DNA of 64,000 nt from Earliella scabrosa (lineage: Eukaryota > Basidiomycota > Agaricomycetes > Polyporales > Polyporaceae): the NCBI GenBank assembly GCA_022605405.1, contig JABYQQ010000024.1, positions 310,001 through 374,000 of the forward strand. Reading direction: 5' to 3'. The translations under genes were made by a program, and so were the position numbers. Below, piece after piece: positions 12,025 through 24,150 of the stretch. The notes under the pieces were generated by a model, which had not been told where the DNA came from, searched no databases, and saw nothing but the letters and a program-made list of their open reading frames with translations. The stretch's first letter is position 1. Each line of letters starts with the position of its first letter.

Positions 12025-15000
12025 ATGGCCAACCTCCCCGTAAACAAGACCGCGCATCCGTTCGACAAGTCCCGCTTCGAGGCACTGCTCAATCGCCGGT
12101 TCTTCTACGCTCCGGCATTCGAGATCTATGGTGGTGAGTGCTCATTCATCCTTTATCGAGATATCGGGGTACGGACCAGGCGAGGAGGCGAAGATGGTAG
12201 ATGGAGATGATGCACGGTCATTATGTTGATGCATGGAGGGATCCGACCATCACTCTGAAATCTATGTACGATGGGCACGGGTCTTTCGTGGCCAGAGACT
12301 CCCTGGTCCCCGAGAGGCTCGTAGTCCCGTCTGGTCACTCTCCAGATGACTCCTTCCCATGGCGTGCGACCATCCAAAATGCGATTTGCGATATGTTGGG
12401 GCACTCGCGGGAAAGAATTCACCGCCCGTTTGTCTCAGTCTTGCGGGACATACAAGGGATAGGTTTTCGCGGTCCGGAATATCCCGTCAGTATAGCAATT
12501 CGCGCGTCTGGCGGGTGCACATCGTGTCCATATGCATTCCACACGACATGCACTCGCGAGAAAGGCGGGTTGTGTTTACTGGCAGGGTATCCCGGGCTGC
12601 GAAACCCTATCTCTTCCAGACACCGCCTGGCTGAAACAACTAGGTAGTGCAAGGTATCCTATCTCGAGACTTCCAACAATTTCGCGAACCCCATTTTTGG
12701 TGCATGCGCGTCGTGCCAGCTACATGAGTCACATCCCGAACAGGCGAGTTCAAAACTGCGGTGGGGCGCGCCTTACCTTCGCTCACTACAGCATGGGCCT
12801 CGGTGTTTTTGCGTTCCAGCGGATCGAGTAGGAAAGATCATTGCCAAGCTGCCACCGTACATCCGGTATTAGTCCAACTATGCAGCGCCGGTGTACAAGT
12901 GAGAAAGTCCACCACTCCCACCCTGCCAGGTAAGGGCTCGCTTCAGCGGCGGGCTTTCGCCTTGCGGCTCGGACTCTCTTACCATTGAATGTCTGGTCTA
13001 GAACCGAAGTTGAGACGGATCAGACACGCCCTCTTCCCGTGTTCCGTTCTCTCACTCCGAGCCAGAGACCCGTCAGGTCTGTCACGACCTGCATGCGCTC
13101 TCTAAGGCCAGGGTGACATTCCGGGCTACGAAAGCCTTTCACTGACTTTGCGGATGCTTAAGGCGCGGAGCGGGAAAGGTTTTCGCAGCCCGCAATATCA
13201 CGCATGCATTACAATCCGCCTTGTCGGGGCATCCACGTCGTGCGGATCTCGAACCCCCTTGCCATTGCCCGTTGCGTTACACGAGGTGCACCCGCCAGCC
13301 GCGCAGATTGCTATATTGACGGGATATTCGGGACCGCGAAAACCTATCCCTTGTATGTCCCGCAAGCCTGAGACAAACGGGTGGCGAAAGGTATTCTATT
13401 CCGCGAGTTCCCAATCATATCGCAGACCGCATATGGGGTGGGTGCACGTCGTGTGGCTTTACCGCTACTATGCAGATATCCTCGTATGGAAGCCTGAGAC
13501 GCAGATGCAGCGGCCCAATGAGTTGATGGGTCATCCGGAGATGGTTAGGCCATGCATACAGTGAGCGTGGCTGGAGCCTCGTGGCAGGATGCACGATGCA
13601 GGTAACTGGCACGATGAGCACCGAATTGCATCCGGCGACGACAAGCGGTCGTTTGTCAAGACGGGGGAGTCTGCGGCAGCCGAACTTGTGGCAATGCGCG
13701 GGCCCTGCTAGTGGAACGGGAACTTGTCGCGTTCCACTGACGCACTTCCATTTCCTTTGTTCTTGCTCGATTGCCTCTTCGCAACTATGGTACCGTTCAC
13801 TGACTCGTCTCTTACAGGCGTCGCCGGTCTATACGACTACGGTCCGCCCGGTTCTTCGCTGCAGAGCAACATCATCGCAGAATGGCGGAAACACTTCATC
13901 GTGGAGGAGCACATGCTCGAAGTGGACACCACCATCATGACCCCAGCACCCGTGTTCGAGACCTCCGGCCACGTCGCACGGTTCGCCGACTGGATGGTCA
14001 AGGATTTGAAGACGGGTGAAGTGCTCCGTGCGGATCACCTCGTCGGAGGTGTCCTCGAAGCCCGATTGGCTGGCGACAAGGAGGCCCGTGGGCTTGCGGC
14101 GCAGCCACAGAAAGAAGATGACAAGAAGAAGAAAAAGAAGGACAAGGCCAAGGCGGTCGCAGTCAAGCTGGAGGACGAGGTTGTGGCGGAGTATGAGACA
14201 ATCTTGGCGCAGGCAAGTGCGGAATTGCAACTGACGCAAGGGGTCGCTCACACGCGTGCGTTAGTTGGACAACTATTCTGGTCCCGAGCTCGGAGAGCTC
14301 TGCAAGAAGTACGACATTCGGAACCCGGACACGGGCAACGAGGTGTCGGAGCCCGTCCAATTCAACCTGATGTTTGCTAGCAGCATCGGTCCCACCGGTC
14401 AGCACCCTGGTTTCCTGCGTCCCGAGACCGCCCAGGGCCACTTCCTCAACTTCTCTCGCTTGCTGGAGTTCAATAACGGCCGCGTGCCATTCGCATCTGC
14501 GCAGATCGGTCGTTCTTTCCGCAATGAGATCTCCCCTCGCGCGGGCCTCTTGCGCGTGCGCGAGTTCACGATGGCCGAGATCGAGCATTACGTCGACCCC
14601 GAGGACAAGAAGCACGAGCGATTCGACGAAGTCCGTGACGTGGAGCTCGACCTTCTGGACCGCCACACGCAGGCGGCCGGCAGCACGAAGCTGACGCGCA
14701 TGAAGATCGGGGAAGCGGTCGACAAGGGTCTTGTCGCGAACGAGACCCTGGGGTACTTCCTGGCACGCATTCACCAGTTCCTCATCAAGATTGGGATCAA
14801 CCCCACGCGTCTCCGTTTCCGCCAGCACATGGCCAATGAGATGGCCCATTACGCAACGGACTGCTGGGACGCCGAGATCCAGAACTCATACGGGTGGACG
14901 GAGTGCGTGGGCTGCGCAGACCGCGCCGCGTATGACCTCACGGTGCATACCGCTAAGACCGGACATCCGCTGGTGGTCCGTCAGGCTCTCAAAGAGCCAA

Positions 15001-16194
15001 TCATCACGGAGAAGCTGGTCGCGGAATTCAACAAGAAGACGTTCGGAAAGACGTTCGGGAAGGACTCTGCCGTCATCCAGACAATTATTGGGGGCATGGA
15101 CGAGGCCCTGCTGACGAAGCTTCAGGGTGAGCTCGCGCAGGGGTAAGTTGCACGACTCTATTTCCGCGCAACGCTCACACGACCTGCCCCGTTTCTGCAG
15201 GTCGACCACCATAACCTCGTCAGACGGTCGAGAATTCACGCTGACGCCTGACCATCTGACCATCGAGAAGAAGACGTTCAAGCAGTCGAGTGAGTTTCAC
15301 ATACACACTCTGACGGACATGCAGCATCATCTGACCCGGTCATATCCAGTCCGCGAGTTTACTCCGAATGTCATCGAACCCTCGTTCGGTCTCGGTCGCA
15401 TCCTCTACGTGCTCCTGGAGCACAGCTTCTGGAGTCGAGAACAGGACGTTGAGCGTGGGGTGCGCATTTATTCACAGTCCCCCTCATGTGCGACGTGCTC
15501 ACCCCGGTTGCAATGCTTCTCAGGTTCTGTCCCTGCCAGCTGTTGTCGCCCCCACGAAGGTTCTGATCGTTCCCCTGAGCGCAAAGGCTGAGTTTGACCC
15601 CCTCGTTCGCGAAGTCTGTGAGTATACTCTAGTTCGAGTCATGTGTTCCTATGCGCACCCCTCGCTCCGTCGCATGACACTCCGACGCTGACACCGGCGA
15701 TTCGTTCTCAGCGAGCAAGCTGCGCAAGGCCGGAATTTTCTCTCGCGTGGACGACTCAAATACATCCATTGGCAAGCGCTACGCGCGCAACGATGAGCTC
15801 GGCACTCCCTATGGCCTCACGCTCGACTTTGCTTGTACGTGTCAAACGCGCAGTTGTTCCCGTCAGGTGCCTGTTCAGGGGAGCTAACGCCGTTGTCATC
15901 TCCGACGCAGCTACCCAGAACCGCACGATGACACTCAGGTGAGTTCTATCCCCACTCGCAGACTGATTGCCTTCAGTGTTGTGGCTGGTCTTAAGCCATG
16001 CGTCCTCATCCGTCATGGAGTGGTCACTGACTGCGTCGTCCTTCCATTTCAGGGAGCGTGATACCACCGGGCAGCTCATCGGCTCCATAGACGAGGTCAT
16101 CAATGTCGTGACCGACCTCGTGAACGGGACCATCGACTGGGCAGAGGCCTGCCAAAGATTACCGGCCTACGACGGTGTCCAGGCCGTGGAGTGA
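12025..16194 (+). CDS. GRS1: glycyl-tRNA synthetase
   Basis: Class II aminoacyl-tRNA synthetase that charges tRNA-Gly. Nine exons (12025-12133, 13818-14212, 14265-15142, 15201-15289, 15350-15459, 15524-15617, 15712-15834, 15911-15938, 16053-16194) total 656 codons, giving 655 residues, normal for the eukaryotic/archaeal type. Landmarks are [20 protein letters not shown] across intron 1, [33 protein letters not shown], motif 2 around [35 protein letters not shown], motif 3 around [19 protein letters not shown] and the anticodon-binding domain ([20 protein letters not shown]). A Lys-rich insert (about residues 140-155) occurs in the catalytic domain. Intron 1 is 1,684 bp and carries a foldback repeat. 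Intron 2 (14213-14264) has a GC donor. An upstream in-frame ATG probably yields a mitochondrial form. Confidence 0.97.
12425..12527. repeat. foldback element, left arm
   Basis: 103 nt that pair, as reverse complement, with 13279-13381. By eye there are seven mismatches and no gaps. The arms are separated by about 750 nt inside GRS1 intron 1. This is a foldback or MITE-like structure. The family is not identified. Confidence 0.85.
13279..13381. repeat. foldback element, right arm
   Basis: Reverse complement of 12425-12527, same length, about 93% identical. Read on the minus strand it starts CCCGTTTGTCTCAG. In the pre-mRNA the two arms could form a duplex of about 100 bp that loops out most of intron 1. 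Confidence 0.85.
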
Positions 16195-17284
16195 TAGACG
16201 CACCATCAAGCCTGGAGACGGTGACGGGCCACAGCGCAGGAAGCACACGAGGCACGTCAGTCTTTCGGCGATAAAATTGCAGCCACTCAACTTCCGCAGA
16301 GAGCGTATCGGAATCGGTGTTAGAGATGGGAGTAGGGGGATTGTCAACCAATGAGAAGTCCATCGAAGCACAATCTTGTATGTTTCGTTTCATCGCTGCT
16401 GTATCAATCATCTCCCGCCTCGGAGCGCGCAACAAGGGCATCACATCGCACATCGCGCATCTGTCTCTCGCGCACGGCGCGCGGGGACCAGAATCCAGGC
16501 ATCTGCCCCCTGTGGCCAGCCCGTGACAGTCGATGGCCTCCCCGCAGCGCACACGACGCCCGCGCGCGACAACTCGTGAGCCCCTGCGCAAGTCAGCAGG
16601 TGCGCGAGCCGTGGCCTTATTGCGCTCGGCCACAGCACCGCGGCCGAGGGCCACACTTCTGGCACGGGGAACGTGTTCCCTCGTACACGCTCCTCGCCAT
16701 CGCGCTCGGCGTCGGCCGACGCAGGCGTCACGCTTGCCACACCCAGAAAGTCGATGCGGACCCGAGCGCAGGGCGTGCGCTCGCGCGACGGCGTCCTCCG
16801 GCGCACGAGTCGATGACCCTTGCGCCGCATCACCGTGCATATGCACATCACCCGCTATCGCCCTGCGCGGCGGATGGTTCGTGCGCTGTTCGAGCTTGTG
16901 TGGCAACGGGCCACACAGGTGTGCGGTCGACCGTCAGCGCGATTGACAGCCGGGCTCTGCACATCGATGTCGGCGCCAGGTGAAGCATACATACGAAAAT
17001 ATTCTGCACTGACTGTTTTAGCACCCGCCCGTGCGGCCTTCGAGCTTCAACATTCAACTTTCGAGCTTCAAGCGTTCAGGTCAGCTCTGCCCGGCAATCC
17101 ATTTAATGCCGCCGCTCAGGTCCACGCGTGCGGGTGTGCGATGGGGCTAGTACTCACGTACCCGTCATCCTTGGCCACACTAAACCTGCGTTGTTCTCAG
17201 GAGTGCTATGTAGGGGGGACAGCAGGATGGCTCGTTCCTCCCGCATTCGACAGGCGGCGTCCGTGTTTCATGATGGGCGACGAT

Positions 17285-17307
17285 GCGTGGGCGTGGGCGT
17301 GGGCGTG
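17285..17307 (+). repeat. GTGGGC tandem repeat
   Basis: About three and a half copies of the 6-mer GTGGGC. It is G-rich on the plus strand. Confidence 0.8.
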
Positions 17308-17451
17308 ACCGGTCCCGGTGTGCGTGGGTAAGTCTGGGTAAGTAAGTGAGTGTGCTGTGTGTATATACCTCGGTGGACAGGTCCCAGGGCGAAGACCGTG
17401 TGTGGGCGTGCAGATTTTGGTCCGCGAAACTTGAAAGTGTGGACTGTGTGC

Positions 17452-17472
17452 GCACTAGTGCACTAGTGCACT
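17452..17472. repeat. CACTAGTG palindrome repeat
   Basis: Overlapping copies of the palindrome CACTAGTG form a perfect 18-bp palindrome, GCACTAGTGCACTAGTGC, followed by another CAC. It lies in the gene-poor region. It may be a protein-binding site or a chance microrepeat. Confidence 0.75.
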
Positions 17473-18304
17473 GATCCCCCACGCGGTGCCGGTATCATCA
17501 CGCAATAATGAACATACTGACGTGCAACAACAGTGCTAGTGCGCGTCGCGGCTTTCCAAGAGCTACATCAATCTGCATGCATCTTTCTCTCCCAGGTCCC
17601 TCAAGGTCCCTCCTTCCGCGAGGCTGGGACTCGCTCCCGAGCCCCCTTGCGATGTTATACCGACCGAAATCCGCATTGCACAGGAACCATACGCGAACCA
17701 GGCACGCGAGACATCATGCAGCATCATACGCTAGGACGTTTGATGCTCGCGCGATCCTGCGCGATCGCGATGAGCACATCTCATCGGGGCACCCCGGTGT
17801 TGAGCATCTCGCCATCCCAGCACCGGCGACTCAAGTTCGAGCAAGCCATCATCGGGGCATCTGCCCAAGGTATGTGCTGGTATGTGCTTTGCCAGAATCC
17901 GGACTCGGACATAATTGCACCCTGCGCAGGGTCCAACATGAATATATTGAATCGCAAGCTATCTGTCCAAGTCCGGCAACTCTTCGTCCTCATCCCGATT
18001 CCCCAGCATCAACCTGTCAAGCAGGGTGGGGACGCAGCTTCACGGGGTCCGTATGTGGCCACTAGACCAGATGGAGATACCAGCGGGCGTGTACGTTACG
18101 TTGGTGACACCGCGAATTGTGGGGAACCAGCTTGTGCGAACGGTGATACCGCCGGCGCAACGTACGTAGGTAGCACCCGCCACCAGGTTGAGGGAGAGCT
18201 CCTGTATAATAGTAAGCTGCAGGTGAGGTCACAGGGGCATCGAACTAGTTACCAAGACTCCTTCCGGTTTGTCATCGCGCTACCACCGCATCCCTTCGAA
18301 GTTC

Positions 18305-18323
18305 AGCATGAGCATGAGCATGA
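18305..18323 (+). repeat. AGCATG tandem repeat
   Basis: Three copies of the 6-mer AGCATG in the gene-poor region. Confidence 0.75.
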
Positions 18324-21300
18324 GACGACGTTCTTCGCACACTGCAGTTGAGCAATATACCATGTATAGTATTCGAAGCACCTCCATCTCCGCTACAGCT
18401 CCCGCTCAGTACCTACTACTTAGCGTTCGACGTGCAGCACCGTTGAATTGCACCGATCACAACCCGCCGCTCAACCTTCAAGCTTCAACCGTAACGCTCG
18501 CCGTTCGCGTTTACAGTCAGGCAGCCAGCAGCTATGTGCATGATGCTCGCCGCGTATGGTTAGCCGCGAAGGCTCGCCCGGCCAAACCTTGGTTAACAAG
18601 CTCAGCTCCCGCGGGTCGCGTGAGCGATGGCCGATAGGTCCTCTCGATAATGAACGAACGCGAAGCCGCTGCACGCGCCCCCTGAAGGCCTGAAGGCGTG
18701 AAGCCTGAGATGAGCAGAGGTACTATCGCTGGGGCTCACGCTGGGAAGCACGCGCGGCGGCCGGCACTGGGGCAGAAGACAGAGCGCGGGAGGCGCGTAG
18801 GGCTCGCGGCATCGCGTTCTGCGCCCGGCCTCGTATCTGCACGGCGCGCGCGGCGGCATTGCAGGAGAGACGCGGACCTTGCAAGCGATATGGTCCTGTG
18901 GGGGTTCGAACTTCTGAGGGGTTGTGCGCGCCATCCTTCTCCAGATCAGGCGGTGGCCGCGTACCTCGCTCGTTGATCGGGGAGTTCATAGCCATTCAAT
19001 CGACAATGGTCGAGCTGGAAGAACCTGGAGCTTGAGCTTGAGATTTTGGGACGCACGCCAACGCGGGCGGTTCGTTCCCTCGCCGCGTACGCCAGTGACC
19101 CACCGGTACCTTCGCGCGGTGGTTTTCTGACGTACGATCGTCTCTTGTGCGCGAATGGGTGCTGCCATGTCCGCAGGCCGCCTCTTTGGGATATAATCGG
19201 ATAGGATAGGAGCTCGACTAGAAGCGAGGACGCGAGGCGGGATGGGCGGGGAAGCCCGGGTGTGGAGAATAACCCCCAAAGGCTATAGTACTAGTAGTGG
19301 TCGTAGTACGTCTACTGGCGTGCTGGCTCGCCGAAGTCGAAGATCTGTGAATCGCGGTCATGTCCAAGTGAGCGCATAGGGTTTCATACGGTTGAATTGG
19401 CATCCCAGGAGTTCGCACTTCAGGAAGGAGTTAACTCACCTGGTGCGCCCCTCCCTGCGTTGAGGCGACTCTGCAAGTACCTGGATGATCTTGGACGAAG
19501 GTCTCCCATTGGGGCGTCTGAGTCAAACCGCATCGCACGCCCATCGAGAGAAGACGTCGGATCGCTGGATGATTTGCATGTCAGATTTGAAGTTGAAAGA
19601 GAGTGCGAAGGGACAGCCTGACTCGTGCTCGGTACTCATCAACGTCGCGACTCGCAGCGGACGGCATAACCTACGATTCGCGAGCGCCCGAGGGTCAAGG
19701 ATAGTAGATGAGCAGGAGCACGTCAGAGTCGCGATAAGAACATAAAAGGAACAGCAGCAGCCTTTCGCGGCGTTCGTATCCGTTATCTAGCGAGGAAGGC
19801 AAGTCGATGCACAAATAGGAAACAGCACCCGCCACCCCAAGTCCGACTCTTCGGAGGCTCGCCCACCAAGGCATTCCGTTACATCTGACAATGACATACG
19901 TATGTCACTCCAGCCGCGTCCGCCGTTGCCATCCAACACAACTCTATCTGACGCCTCCGAACGAAGAAGAGACAAACAAGGCATCGACGAAGCCAATACC
20001 GTTACATCCTCCCGGCCGCACTACTCGCGGCGAACTCTGTCTGAGAGCGAAACCGGACGAGCAGAGAGAGGCGACGCGTCGCGAAACATGGCACGCCCCA
20101 CGAGGCGTGGCGCGAGAGCGCGAGAGACGGTCGGCGTCACGACCCAGCGGGCCCTGGGCTTCGCATGCCGTACAGGCGCGGCGACATACGGCGTCGCTCG
20201 GTCAGCAGACACACGGGTGAGGTAAGGTGCCCGGGGCAGGTGCGGCCGTGGGCCTCGCAGACCTGACCGTAGGGGCTACGTGCACGACCCATGGGAGCGC
20301 GAACGCGGGGAATATATCTGATATCAGACGCAGCAGCGTGCATGTACGAGATGCCATACATAGCCAGGCATGCCATCGTCATTCGACCTGAACCCAATCC
20401 CGGGAAGGAGATGCGGATATGCACAGGCGTCGCACTCGGTCGCGCAGCGCGGGGTTTGCCCAGCAGAAATGAGTCGCAAACGAAAAGGAGGACGATCGAA
20501 AACCGTCTGCAGGGAAAAGATAGAGCAGTGACGCGGGCATAGGCACGCTGCACGCCGGGCGACAGCAAATACATACTGGCAGTGGCAAAGGACTCCGCGA
20601 CAGATGGCACGCACGGACAGACTGACACGCCCGCCGCGCACGGACGGCAACCTACGGGACCGGGCGAACCTAAACCAACGTGGCCAGCCGGGAAATCGAA
20701 CCCTGCGCACGCACGACAGCGAGGAAGTGCAATGTAATGAGCTCAGGGTCCATGGCCACACGGGAGGGTGACGTTACGGGTCGTCCCTGGGAGGAGGTCA
20801 GTTACGGATGGATCAATGACGCCAGCGACGCAAATAACACTCACACTTCCCTCGACATGGCAAACGCCGCCCCCGGCCTGCGCAGATCCCACCGTCCGCT
20901 GACCGATGGCCAACGAGCCCGCAGTCGCCCACCGGCCCCCTGCGCGCGGCGTGTGTCCAGCCTGGGCTCTCGCAACCCACTACCCAGCGGTCCAGCACCT
21001 CAGACAGGGACGCGCGCGGTACTGCGCGGGGAGAGATCGCGAGAACGCGGGGATGCGCGGGCACAAGGGGCAGAGGCGAGACGCGACTGCGAGCGTGAGC
21101 GTGAGCAGAGCGTCGAGTGATGGGTGGGATCTCGCGCAACGCGTCGGAAGGAAAGAGCACGGAGAACGCGGCGCGCTTGGCGGAACGAGGCCAACCAGAA
21201 AGAACGCGAAGGAAGAAGAACCCCCGGACGCGTAAAAAATTGACGTTCAACAGACTCGACGACTCGACGACAGCCGACGCTCTCACGCAGCGCGATCAGG

Positions 21301-21903
21301 CCAATCCGGACGCGAACCATGCGCTGAGCAATGTGCACGAACCAAGGTCCACCGAATGTTCAGAACGTTCAGATCCCGGGGGCTGCTGTCACTACACGCT
21401 GGCCCGGGTTCGAATAAAGCGACACCCTCGCGTTGCGCAGAGATGGCTCCACAGCGTCCGCGTCTCGAATACATTGATGCAGCTCCGACCGGCCTCGACC
21501 CGCTCGCTCGTCATCGCACCCGCCGTCCGCGATTGGCCGCGAAGCATGCGCCCGCGCAGGGCTGCGAGGTGTTGCGCGCGAGACGAGAATAAACACAGTC
21601 GCGAGCCAATCGCGCGTGCGACGTGTGCGGGGCTGCAGAGACGTACAACAGCGGCGTCTGGCACGCGGACGAAGAGAACGCAGCAGTGGATGGCCGAGTT
21701 GGGTAGCCGGCGTTCTCAATGCGAAAGCCCATGTACGGTGCAGAGGACGGCTTCTGAGCGGGATCTCTCGGTGTCGCGCGACGGAAGCCGCTGCGGGCGA
21801 GATTAGACACGCTCCTGTGCGCATGCGGCGATGGCCATTCGTGTTTCGGACGGGGGTGGATACAAAGGGCAGCGATCACGCGCGGCTTCGCGGGACAGGC
21901 TAA

Positions 21904-21926
21904 GGCAAAGGGAAAGGGAAAGGGAA
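21904..21926 (+). repeat. GGGAAA purine repeat
   Basis: A run of AAAGGG units (about four) makes a short homopurine tract. Confidence 0.75.
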
Positions 21927-23164
21927 CGGACGCGGTCTGGCCTGTCGAGGAACGCACCCTTCCGGAGTCTGAACGCTGTCGGGGACGATCCCCAGATGTC
22001 GTCGCTGGCGGACGCGGCAGGTGAGCTGCCTAGTGCGGAGTGCGGGAAGCGAGGCGAGATGGAGACGCACCGGCGTATGTTGGCCAGCGTCGCGGGCTCT
22101 GGGCAGCAGGGACGGGGGCACGGCTGCTGCCATTCACTCGCCCCCTCTCGTTTCTCGTCCGACAGAGTTCTCTGCGCTCTCGACCGGCCACTCGAGATCA
22201 GATGACGCTCGCCGGGCACGAACGCGAGCGGGTCCAGTGGGAATGCCGGAACGTCGCGGACTTGAGCGTTGGCCAGAGGCTCGTCTCTTATTGGGCGTCA
22301 TGGAGCGAGGACAAGCAGCCGGGCTGGCCCTGGATGGAGGGGACTTCCGATGAGAGTCGATCTGTTGGAGGGACGAGAGAGACGGGCGGGAGCGCGATCA
22401 GTGACGGTCGACGGTTCCCATGAACGTGGACTGGATGCGAGCAGAGGACAGCGACCGCATTCAGCGGCGGAGCGCCGTGGGGGTCTTATGATCTTGCGAA
22501 TGAGAATGTGCATGTCCTAGGATGTCGTACGGAGGGTTTGTATCAGTCGCCAGAAAGGGTATGGTCGGCCACGCTGCGTCGAGGAAGTGATACATGGCCG
22601 CGAGCTGTCCGATTAACAAACCGTCAGACGGCGACCCCAATGCGTGCACGGCGAGCGGTGCAGGCCGCAAACATAGCGCAGGCGCGAGGCGCAGGCTGAG
22701 GCTAGACTTGGGAGTGAGACGAGGAGAGCAGGTCTGAGGGTGTGCGCCAGGTGTGCGCGGGCTCTTTGCGAGTCTGCTGAGCAGATGGTGGTCATGTTGT
22801 ACTGTCCGCAGCGGCGTGTGCGTGCAGAGGCGAGCCGCGACGAGGACGATCAAAGTCACAGGGAGCTTGTGCAGGGCTCGCGTGTGCAGACTCGCGTGTG
22901 AGGCTTATCTGGCGGAGAGTCGCCTGCTGTGGCACTAGCCCAGAATGGTCGGTCTGCAAAACTCCGCCACTCCGATCCACTCCGCCGCAGAAAATACTCG
23001 GGAGACGCGCAAGATTGGGGTGGCGGCAGGAAGCGAGTCGAGATCGCCGAGCGAGGAAGGCCGATGTGCGAATCGAGTGCGCGGTCGACGGGCCAATTGC
23101 ATCGCTCGCGAGCAGGACGCCGAAATAGGTCATCGCTCTCTGGCGAAGCCTGGGCCCTCTCGCC

Positions 23165-23170
23165 TATAAA
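23165..23170 (+). promoter_or_regulatory. TATA box of the small gene at 23358
   Basis: TATAAA about 190 bp before the ATG, followed by a CT-rich leader (about 23175-23345). This is the usual layout of a well-expressed fungal promoter and supports the reality of the small gene downstream. Confidence 0.55.
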
Positions 23171-23357
23171 GTTGACCTCCCAGTCCCTCGCCTTTTCCCT
23201 CTCATCACCTCTGTCGCGTCTGCGTACCTGGACATCGCCCTCGCCGTCCTCCTCGTCCCCGCCACCAGCATTCGTCGCAGTCGCGCTCCTCCAGCCTACA
23301 CGCACCGACCCTCCTCTTCACCTTCTTCGGCCCCACTTGCCGGTCACCCACGCACCC

Positions 23358-23874
23358 ATGCCGTCCCAAACGCAGAAGTCCGACTCTTCGGCATCCTCCA
23401 GCAAGAGCATCCCTCCAGAGCAGCTCATCGCGCTCCCGAGCCTCGCATGCTCGCTCTCTTCGCTACCACAAGCAAAGAGCATCGACGGCCTCTCTCTGCA
23501 CCCCTCCATGCTCGCTCAGCGCAACGCTGAGAGCCAGGCAAAGGTAACATCTAGCCAGCCCTCCCTCCACGTCCCCGTAGTAATCCTGTATCGTTCAGTT
23601 GCAAAAAGCACTGTCCAAATCAGCTACCAATGCCACTCTCCCAATCGCATATGCCCCCCTCGTGCGTCTGAGTCCACATCTGCAACGCCGGCGCGACTCT
23701 GACACGTCGCCTGACATTTGCAGGCACAACCCGTGCAGTATGCGCCGTCTTCAAACTCGCCACCACTGATGATGCGGAAGCCCGTGCGTACATGTCGTTC
23801 TCGCACCCTCCTTCTCCATCGCTCACGCGTCCACGTCGTCGTCCTCGCAGGCAAAAGCAAAAATGCAAGTATGA
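23358..23874 (+). CDS. small spliced protein, 89 residues, unknown
   Basis: Three exons, 23358-23543, 23724-23783 and 23851-23874, joined at phase-0 introns (GTAACA..TTGCAG and GTGCGT..TCGCAG), encode 89 residues ending at TGA 23872-23874. The protein opens MPSQTQKSDSSASSSK, has a more ordered core (PPEQLIALPSLACSLSSLPQ, then SIDGLSLHPSMLAQRNAESQ) and ends with a Pro/Met-rich tail and AKAKMQV. It has no signal peptide or membrane segment. I do not recognise the family. The clean splice sites, the TATA box and the pyrimidine-rich leader argue that it is real. It stands alone, with about 7 kb of gene-poor DNA before it and 6 kb after. Confidence 0.55.
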
Positions 23875-24123
23875 ACGACACCTACCTCTCCTCCCCCTTT
23901 TCTCCTCATAGACTTGTCCGCGCGATATCTCTTTCCTCTCTCTGTCTCGGGACTTTGCAGTACCTACCCACCGCTGCTCGCTGTCACGTCCACGGCATCC
24001 AAAAGCTATCTGTACGCACTCGATCTTGCTTTGCATCACTAGACGTTCTCTCGCCTACTCTTATTCCCCCACATGGCATCGATATCCTCGCACTCTCCCT
24101 GCATATCTCCCGCATAGTCTCCT

Positions 24124-24150
24124 TCACTCTCTCACTCTCTCACTCTCTCC
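24124..24150 (+). repeat. CTCACTCT microsatellite
   Basis: Tandem CACTCTCT units in a longer pyrimidine-rich stretch (about 24119-24196). Confidence 0.8.

Larger units (their letters stand above)
12134..13817 (+). other. giant first intron of GRS1
   Basis: GTGAGT donor at 12134 and TTACAG acceptor ending at 13817. The exons on both sides join in frame (GGC codon) at a point fixed by strong family conservation. At 1,684 bp it is some 25 times the usual intron length here. It contains the inverted repeat listed separately plus shorter copies of related motifs such as GGTGCAC..TCGTG (12515, 13441) and a TATCCCGGGCTGCGAAA-like block (12588, 13120). No coding frame in it resembles a protein I know. 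Confidence 0.85.
16195..23357. other. GC-rich gene-poor region, part 1
   Basis: 7.2 kb with no gene I can support. Open frames of 100-270 codons occur, often on both strands at once, as expected from GC-rich sequence with few stop codons. None shows a family motif, a sensible splice chain or normal amino-acid composition. Small repeats are listed separately. The last 200 bp hold a TATA box and pyrimidine tract ahead of the small gene at 23358. Long regulatory sequence or non-coding transcripts are possible but not shown. Confidence 0.5.

Noticed and set aside
13148..13564. Open frame inside GRS1 intron 1 as a transposon protein
   Set aside because: It spans a foldback arm and reads through repeats, with no transposase or helicase motif.
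14163..14849. Long minus-strand open frame (about 228 codons)
   Set aside because: Exactly antisense to conserved GlyRS exons. A mirror of GC-rich codons.
20683..20760. Possible tRNA on the minus strand (GGTTCGATTTCCC and paired GTGGCCA/TGGCCAC ends, about 77 nt)
   Set aside because: The B box has one extra T, no D arm or anticodon arm folds properly, and the T stem is mispaired. A chance inverted repeat is likelier.
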